The notes under the pieces: generated by a model
What the model was told of the DNA's origin: nothing
What the model saw: only the letters and a program-made list of their open reading frames with translations
Databases searched by the model: none
Made by a program: the position numbers and the translations under genes
In this document: positions 7,409-10,848 of the stretch, piece after piece
Numbering within the stretch: position 1 is the first letter of the stretch
Layout of the letters: each line of letters begins with the position of its first letter
DNA from: Acidobacteriota bacterium
Lineage (GTDB): Bacteria > Acidobacteriota > Terriglobia > Terriglobales > Acidobacteriaceae
Reading direction: 5' to 3'
Assembly: GCA_021805955.1 (NCBI GenBank)
Contig: JAJZDO010001078.1
Coordinates: 1-10,848 of the forward strand
Length of the DNA stretch: 10,848 nt

Positions 7409-8540
7409 ATTCCGTCGAAAAAATATATTCCGTGACGCTATGGAATGTTTGCCCGGGCTTGAGCTCTGTTGACGGAAATGCCGGCCGGTTCGGGGAGTCC
7501 GGGAAATGTTGAGTTTCCAGGCATAACGCGGCATGTTTCGCGTAGATATGTCCCTGCTTGCCATGAACCGTACCGTCGAGGAAATTTCCGGAATAGAATT
7601 GGATGCCCGGCTCTGTAGTTTTGACGGTCAATATACGCCCGCTCTTCGGGTCCACTACGCGCGCCGCTGCATGGAGAGACTGACTGTCGCTGCCATGGTT
7701 CAGCACAAAATTTTCGTCATAGCCCTTTGCGATTTTCAGTTGTTCGTTATCCTGGTCGATTCGTTTGCCGATCGCGGCGGGAGTGCGAAAATCGAACGGC
7801 GTATCCGCAACTGGGACCAATTCTCCCGTGGGGATCAGGCCCGCATTGATGGGAGTGTAGCGATCGGCGTGGATGGTGAGAACGTTATCCAGAATATTCC
7901 CCTGTCCTTCTCCTGCCAGGTTGAAATAGCTGTGGTTGGTCAGGTTCAGGACAGTGTCCGCATCCGTGGTGGCGGAATATTCGATCTTGAGCGCATGTTC
8001 GCTTAGCGTATATCTCACATGCGTGGTCAAGGTTCCTGGAAAGCCCTCATCTCCATTCTTGCTGATGAGTGTCAGTTCCACCCCATTTGAAATTTCCCGG
8101 GCCGTCCACACGTGTTTGTCGAATCCCACCGTTCCGCCGTGGAGTGTGTTGTCGCCCTCGTTCCTGGGCAGTTCATACCGCTTCCCGTTCAGAACGAATG
8201 TGCCATGCCCGATGCGATTGGCGTAGCGCCCTACGATTGCGCCAAAGTACGTTTTGGGGTCGCCGAGATAGCCGGCAAGAGAGTCGTATCCGAGTACGAC
8301 ATCTGCCACTTTGCCACTGCGATCGGGAACCTCCAGCGAAACCAAGCGTGCGCCATAGGTCATGACGCGGGCTTTTAACCCGCCCTGTTGCAACTCAAAG
8401 ATAGAAATTTTTGTTCCATCCGGCATCGTGCCGAAGACCGACTTTTTTACTGCTGCCTGCATAGACAACCCCTCGAGACCAAGAATGCACAAAAAGAAAA
8501 TATACGCGATCGCTCTGCGGCTTACCTTAGAAATGTCCAT
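7407..8540 (-). CDS. galM: Exported aldose 1-epimerase (mutarotase)
   Basis: Interconverts the alpha and beta anomers of free aldoses such as galactose and arabinose. The 377-residue protein matches the usual GalM length of about 340-350 plus an N-terminal hydrophobic segment (about residues 10-22 after Arg8-Arg9), read as a signal peptide or anchor, so it should act in the periplasm. Family motifs are GRYANRI (104-110), NTLHGG (131-136) with His134, the catalytic acid His203 in LTNHSYFNL and the catalytic base Glu342 in CLETQHFPDSPN. The ATG at 8540 is preceded by GGGGGGAG six bases upstream. The gene starts 13 bases after the GH51 stop, and the Shine-Dalgarno sits right after that stop codon, so the two are almost certainly one operon with possible translational coupling. 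The family is certain; the preferred sugar is not. Confidence 0.94.
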   Translation of the reverse strand: MDISKVSRRAIAYIFFLCILGLEGLSMQAAVKKSVFGTMPDGTKISIFELQQGGLKARVMTYGARLVSLEVPDRSGKVADVVLGYDSLAGYLGDPKTYFGAIVGRYANRIGHGTFVLNGKRYELPRNEGDNTLHGGTVGFDKHVWTAREISNGVELTLISKNGDEGFPGTLTTHVRYTLSEHALKIEYSATTDADTVLNLTNHSYFNLAGEGQGNILDNVLTIHADRYTPINAGLIPTGELVPVADTPFDFRTPAAIGKRIDQDNEQLKIAKGYDENFVLNHGSDSQSLHAAARVVDPKSGRILTVKTTEPGIQFYSGNFLDGTVHGKQGHIYAKHAALCLETQHFPDSPNRPAFPSTELKPGQTFHSVTEYIFSTE

Positions 8541-8553
8541 CGATAACTCCCCC

Positions 8554-10482
8554 CTATTGCAAGGGCACTTCGATTACTTCAATCGAGTATGCCGGAAACG
8601 TGCGGTGCATGTCAGACGAAACGTCATTGATCGCGCTTTGTATTGGAACGATTCTTGCAGGGTCGGCAAGTGAGTTGGTCTCCTCCATCGAGTGTCCCCT
8701 CAGCGTGGTGACAACAGCCGTTCCCTGAGGTTTTTCCTTTCCGACCATCTGAATTTCGAGAGGCTGCGGTTTTGAGGATGCATTGACGACTTTCAGATAC
8801 AGCGTTCGCTTCACCGTATCGCGAGTGACGGAATAAAACAGTAGCGGCGTCGCGCCGGTCAGGCTGGAATCCACTACTTCATTGCCAAGATGATGGCTGA
8901 ACATTACCTGGGCGTAGTAGCTAGGCGAACCGTAACTATGGACGGCGTCATAGCCGATCAAATCGGGAACCCATTGCGATGCCCCAGGATTTACGTTGAT
9001 GAACAAGGGAGCATAGCTTGCCATAATGACAATATCGCTGTTGCGCTCCAGGCCCGTCATCCAAGCGGCATCGGCCAGCGCGGCGCCCAAGTCTGACGTG
9101 GGCGTTCCCTCCATGGTGGCCCACTCTCCGACAAATATCTTTGGACCTCGCCGGTCCGTCTTGTCGTAATGATGCGTGTCTTCAAAAAACTCCTGTGCGG
9201 TTCGATAAAAATGATCGTCGATTACATCCGGCACGCGGCTCTTGACCGGCGCCGTTGCAATCGCCTGGAGCCGAGGATAGGTCTTCTTGATGGCGTCGAA
9301 GAATTGGGAAAATCTTGCGTCGTAGCTGCCGGACTTATCGAATTCGTCCTCGTTGCCAACCTCGACATAGGTCAGCGGGAATGGAGCGGGATGGCCGTCT
9401 TTGGCTCGTTCCGCGCCCCATTGGGTATCGGTTCCCCCTGTAACATATTGGATTTCCTCCAACGCGCTCTGAACATACGGCGCAAGGTCGGGCCCCGGCG
9501 CTACATGCTCGCCTTTCAGGGAGTAGCCGGCGTACACGGCCAGCACCGGTTGCATGTGCAGGTCCTGGCACCATTCCAGATATTCCAGCAGGCCTAATCC
9601 GTCTGAACTGCGATACCCCCACGGACTCGGATGAGTCGGACGATCCACCAGCGGGCCAAGGGTCTTCTTCCAGTCGTACCAGTCCTGAATGCGATCGCCT
9701 TCCAGAAAGTTTCCGCCAGGAAGTCGCAAGAACGCCGGGCGCATCGCGGCGAGTTTTTCCATCAAATCAATGCGATTGCCATTGGGCCTATTGTTATAGG
9801 TCGGTGGAAACAGGGATACCAGGCTGAACCAGACGGTTCCCGGTCGCGTCACCGACAATACCAGGTGATTGCTTGCTGATGCGGCAATCTGCCCGGTTTG
9901 TAGCGTGACCTTATATTGCTTCCACTCCGACGTCAGCGACGGGACAGTGGCCGTCGCGACCAGTTCGCCGGTGTTGTTGTTCACCAGGCTCATCGTCACC
10001 GAGTTGGTCGCATCCTGATCGGCCTTGGCATAAAAAGACCCGGCATAGGCCGTGTTCGCTTGCAGGGGTATGCCCCAGTAGCCGTTGTTGGCGATACCCG
10101 CAGGATCGGAGTCATCCGCTTGCTGCACGGTCAGCTTCAGGCTGCTCGATAGTGCTTCGCTGGGCCCAGTGGACTTATCCATCCCCATGGAAGCACGGGC
10201 ATTTCCATCCCGAACGATACGCCAGTGTTCGGGATGATTTGAATCGTCCTGAAAAGCGCGGTTGCGGATCAACTCCCCATAGATTCCACCATCGTAGGAA
10301 TGGTTAATTTCCTCGGTCATCAGTCCGTAAAGGGTTGGACTGACCTGGGCCACGGGCGTATCCGTCTGAATTCTCAGTACCGTGCTTGCGTCGTTGCCGG
10401 AAGGCTGCTGCGCGAACAAGACCGGTACCAACATCATTGTGCCGAAGATTGTTCCCCACAGTATGCGAAGCCATCGAAGCAT
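8554..10482 (-). CDS. Exported GH51 alpha-L-arabinofuranosidase
   Basis: Releases terminal alpha-L-arabinofuranose from arabinan, arabinoxylan or arabinogalactan. The 642-residue protein begins with a signal peptide (MLRWLRILWGTIFGTMMLVPVLFA, cleavage near Ala24). The GH51 opening YGLMTEEINHSYDGG is at 52-66; a beta-rich insert of about 105-230 resembles the CBM4_9-type module found in many bacterial and plant GH51 enzymes. The catalytic barrel follows with LRLPGGNFLEGD near 251, the acid/base Glu378 in VEVGNEDEF and the nucleophile Glu453 in VGEWATM. A C-terminal beta domain closes the protein. GGAGG lies nine bases before the ATG. It is the first complete gene of an operon with the downstream epimerase. 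No clear promoter is visible in the 366 bases upstream, which agrees with an upstream cotranscribed gene. Family assignment is very secure; the exact polysaccharide is inferred. Confidence 0.95.
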   Translation of the reverse strand: MLRWLRILWGTIFGTMMLVPVLFAQQPSGNDASTVLRIQTDTPVAQVSPTLYGLMTEEINHSYDGGIYGELIRNRAFQDDSNHPEHWRIVRDGNARASMGMDKSTGPSEALSSSLKLTVQQADDSDPAGIANNGYWGIPLQANTAYAGSFYAKADQDATNSVTMSLVNNNTGELVATATVPSLTSEWKQYKVTLQTGQIAASASNHLVLSVTRPGTVWFSLVSLFPPTYNNRPNGNRIDLMEKLAAMRPAFLRLPGGNFLEGDRIQDWYDWKKTLGPLVDRPTHPSPWGYRSSDGLGLLEYLEWCQDLHMQPVLAVYAGYSLKGEHVAPGPDLAPYVQSALEEIQYVTGGTDTQWGAERAKDGHPAPFPLTYVEVGNEDEFDKSGSYDARFSQFFDAIKKTYPRLQAIATAPVKSRVPDVIDDHFYRTAQEFFEDTHHYDKTDRRGPKIFVGEWATMEGTPTSDLGAALADAAWMTGLERNSDIVIMASYAPLFINVNPGASQWVPDLIGYDAVHSYGSPSYYAQVMFSHHLGNEVVDSSLTGATPLLFYSVTRDTVKRTLYLKVVNASSKPQPLEIQMVGKEKPQGTAVVTTLRGHSMEETNSLADPARIVPIQSAINDVSSDMHRTFPAYSIEVIEVPLQ

Positions 10483-10510
10483 GGGGCCGGACCTCCATCA
10501 TTGAACTCAA

Positions 10511-10848
10511 TCATTGTTTTTCAGGGGTCGCATTACGGAACATCCTGTCACGCCCTTGTCTGTCATTGCCAACTGTATCGAGAACTGCAGAAGTTTGCGA
10601 ATGGATAGGAAGCAATTGCATGAATTTCACGATGACGCGGTTCCCTCGGAGCCATGACTGCTTCGTCAATGCGAGCGGACCATCCCATTGCCAATCGTCA
10701 TCCTGCAATCTTTGCAGCACTGAATCGCTCAATCCTAGCGAGAGCGGCGAATAAATCGTTAGAATGGAAGAAAGAGCGGGTCCAGGCTCGGGGTGAATCG
10801 TCAACCTTACTTGGAAGCTTTTTGTCTTCGTACGCCTGTCGCCGCTCA
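10511..10848 (-). CDS. Possible C-terminal end of an upstream gene (partial, unidentified)
   Basis: A minus-strand frame is open from the window edge to a TGA at 10511-10513, about 112 codons. It ends 28 bases before the GH51 start, the spacing expected of genes in one operon, and no convincing promoter lies between. The sequence (for example FQVRLTIHPEPGPALSSIL and DDDWQWDGPLAL) has mixed hydrophobic and polar composition like a soluble domain, but I recognise no family. A plus-strand frame overlaps it (10386-10754) and runs into the antisense of the GH51 start, so that one is taken as a shadow. If this frame is not coding, the region is simply the GH51 leader. Confidence 0.35.
   Translation of the reverse strand, partial: SGDRRTKTKSFQVRLTIHPEPGPALSSILTIYSPLSLGLSDSVLQRLQDDDWQWDGPLALTKQSWLRGNRVIVKFMQLLPIHSQTSAVLDTVGNDRQGRDRMFRNATPEKQ
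10703..10717. repeat. Short inverted repeat CTGCAA-TCT-TTGCAG
   Basis: A perfect 6-bp dyad with a three-base centre, about 220 bases upstream of the GH51 start. It could be an operator half-pair or chance, and it falls inside the possible partial gene. No second copy is seen in the window. Confidence 0.3.

Noticed and set aside
10751..10760. ATAAATCGTT upstream of GH51, identical to half of the palindrome at 5643-5662
   Set aside because: The other half lacks symmetry (only a few pairs match) and it lies about 270 bases from GH51 inside a possible coding frame, so chance identity is the simpler reading.

Overview
The window looks like a piece of a chromosome from a GC-rich soil- or plant-associated bacterium, most likely an Acidobacteriota (Terriglobia/Acidobacteriales type). 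This is inferred from the style of the genes: exported GH27 and GH51 glycosidases, an exported aldose epimerase, a LacI regulator and a cytochrome b fused to several c-type heme domains. No rRNA or other marker gene is present to prove it. I see no mobile element, tRNA, rRNA or CRISPR.

Layout. Positions 1-2396 (+) hold the 3' part of a respiratory cytochrome b gene (b6 plus subunit IV type) whose product carries four mono-heme cytochrome c domains on a long C-terminal tail. Its 5' end, and presumably a Rieske gene, lie upstream of the window. After a 240-base convergent gap, a sugar locus follows: a LacI-family repressor (2637-3752, -); an exported GH27 glycosidase (4124-5452, -); a divergent regulatory region with a good promoter and a 20-bp LacI-type palindrome (5594-5662); an L-fucose/L-arabinose isomerase family enzyme (5837-7261, +); a hairpin between convergent genes (7384-7408); an exported aldose 1-epimerase (7407-8540, -); and an exported GH51 alpha-L-arabinofuranosidase (8554-10482, -). 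Upstream of GH51 an open frame runs off the window edge and may be the tail of another gene.

How the genes may work together (inference). GH51 would release alpha-L-arabinofuranose from plant arabinan or arabinogalactan outside the cytoplasm. GH27 would release alpha-D-galactose or, given an Asp-to-Glu change in its sugar-binding motif, beta-L-arabinopyranose. The exported epimerase would equilibrate the released anomers. After uptake, the cytoplasmic isomerase would convert the aldose to a ketose. The LacI regulator could control the divergent GH27/isomerase region through the palindrome. No transporter, kinase or later catabolic enzyme is in the window.

The observations most worth following are the tetra-cytochrome-c cytochrome b fusion, the IDEGW substitution in the GH27 enzyme, and the promoter/operator pair between GH27 and the isomerase.
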